Assembly: GCA_029573925.1 (NCBI GenBank)
Contig: JAKQBV010000341.1
Location: forward strand, 1 to 5,806
Length of the DNA: 5,806 nt
Direction: 5' to 3'
DNA from: a bacterium
Lineage (GTDB): Bacteria > UBP15 > UBA6099
Each line of letters begins with the position of its first letter. Position 1 is the first letter of the stretch. A program made the translations under genes and the position numbers. Below are positions 5,177-5,806 of the stretch, piece by piece. The notes beneath the pieces are model-generated. The model did not search any database and was not told the origin of the DNA. It saw only the letters and a program-made list of their open reading frames with translations.

Positions 5177-5806
5177 TCAGGCTGAAGCGCCGCGATGCGA
5201 TTTTGAAGCTTTTGCGAAGCGACATAGCAATCTTCGACGCCTGATCGTGTGTGCTGACACTCCGAATAGCGCAAACAACCCGACAATGTTATGAATATCA
5301 ATCAGATGATGTCTGATTTCTGACGCTTCATACTCTGCGCCTGACATAAATGCCCACGCAAAAAAACCTGTTCCGACGACGACAATGGACGCAGCAAGGA
5401 GCGCGGCGCGTCCGGCTGAAACTTTTTTTTGTTTCCATGTAGCTCTAACCCGCAAACCATGGGAAATTTTTTCTATGATCGGCATATGAAAAAGAATATG
5501 CGTAAATAAACCGGACGCAAAAACCAACGCTGCGACTCTGTGCGCGTTTATCCACGCAGGCTTGCTAACGCTCAGGAATGATTCACGAAAACCGCCGTCA
5601 TTCACATGAAAAAAGAAAAACAGAGCCAGTCCGGAAACGAAAGCAAAGCCTCCCGCGAAGAGGATAAAAATATTGATAACGTCCCAAAGTTGTAGGAGGG
5701 AGTAGAAGAAAGACCCGTTTCTCTGATACAGGTTTTGTTTGAGGAACAAGCCGGTAAAGGAGGAAACGGGTCTTGCAAAACATAATAGCACTTGAGATCG
5801 TGTCTG
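5177..5806 (-). CDS. Four-helix di-heme cytochrome b-like membrane protein (DUF4405-like), 5' end uncertain
   Basis: The frame ending at 5177 encodes an integral membrane protein. Numbered from a possible GTG start at 5791 (204 residues), hydrophobic segments lie at about 40-61, 82-104, 129-149 and 163-183. His84 and His98 in the second segment and His167 and His181 in the fourth are each 14 apart, the spacing of paired axial ligands for two b hemes. WINAHRVAALVFASG and FTHILFH resemble DUF4405/cytochrome b561-like proteins. It would be an inner-membrane electron carrier, usually with a separate redox partner; none is visible here. The start is unclear: no ATG precedes the first helix, the frame is open to the window edge (no stop at 5792-5806), and a 65-bp hairpin occupies codons just after the GTG. 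Residues before about 34 look unlike the family. The region is more AT-rich than the other genes. Membrane protein is confident; a degraded or rearranged 5' end is possible. Confidence 0.65.
   Translation of the reverse strand, partial: QTRSQVLLCFARPVSSFTGLFLKQNLYQRNGSFFYSLLQLWDVINIFILFAGGFAFVSGLALFFFFHVNDGGFRESFLSVSKPAWINAHRVAALVFASGLFTHILFHMPIIEKISHGLRVRATWKQKKVSAGRAALLAASIVVVGTGFFAWAFMSGAEYEASEIRHHLIDIHNIVGLFALFGVSAHTIRRRRLLCRFAKASKSHRGASA
5710..5774. repeat. 65-bp nested hairpin with 12-bp perfect outer arms
   Basis: AAGACCCGTTTC (5710-5721) is the exact reverse complement of GAAACGGGTCTT (5763-5774). An inner stem TTGTT/AACAA (5735-5739 and 5745-5749) shares exactly the same centre (5742) around the loop TGAGG. 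The element overlaps the apparent 5' end of the cytochrome-like frame. On the minus strand it is followed by TCTTCT, slightly T-rich, so it may be a terminator of a gene to the right or a small inserted palindromic element. Confidence 0.7.

Overview
The window looks bacterial and Gram-negative-like, from a moderately to highly GC-rich chromosome. Every gene I can support lies on the minus strand. Nothing in it (no rRNA, no phylum-specific marker) allows a firm taxonomic call. The gene content fits a free-living, methionine-prototrophic bacterium, possibly from a poorly cultured lineage. Both window edges cut into genes.

Layout, in the direction of transcription (right to left). (1) 5177-5806 holds a small membrane protein with four predicted helices and two His pairs spaced 14 residues apart, the pattern of a di-heme b-type cytochrome. 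Its start is obscured by a 65-bp hairpin, its frame stays open to the window edge, and it is visibly more AT-rich than its neighbours. (2) 4938-5176 is non-coding and carries a good sigma70-type promoter (TTGCGG, 17 bp, TATAAT) for the next gene. (3) 3783-4937 encodes a C45-type (penicillin acyltransferase-like) Ntn hydrolase with the expected Gly-Cys self-cleavage site. (4) 3163-3612 encodes an Rrf2-family regulator with three clustered cysteines. It is preceded by a consensus promoter, and a palindrome covers the -10 box, the predicted start site and the ribosome binding site. (5) 1779-3092 encodes MetY, O-acetylhomoserine sulfhydrylase. (6) 1-1539 encodes a single polypeptide in which homoserine O-acyltransferase (MetX) is fused in frame to the methyltransferase-like protein MetW, whose 3' part lies outside the window.

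Genes 4-6 form a plausible regulator-led methionine module. MetX activates homoserine by O-acylation, MetY replaces the acyl group with sulfide to give homocysteine, and MetW is the usual partner of MetX. The Rrf2 protein, by family precedent, senses Fe-S cluster or cysteine/sulfide status and probably represses its own promoter. If transcription reads through the 70-bp gap into metY, it would couple homocysteine synthesis to sulfur or redox state. The 239-bp gap between metY and metXW is unusual: about 140 bp of it holds four separate palindromes or hairpins, and it may be a dispersed repeat or a structured leader.

The most interesting points are the MetX-MetW fusion, the cysteine-bearing Rrf2 regulator with its well-placed operator, the palindrome-rich metY-metX spacer, and the hairpin at the start of the cytochrome gene. 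I see no clearly unprecedented system. These are candidate novelties within known families.
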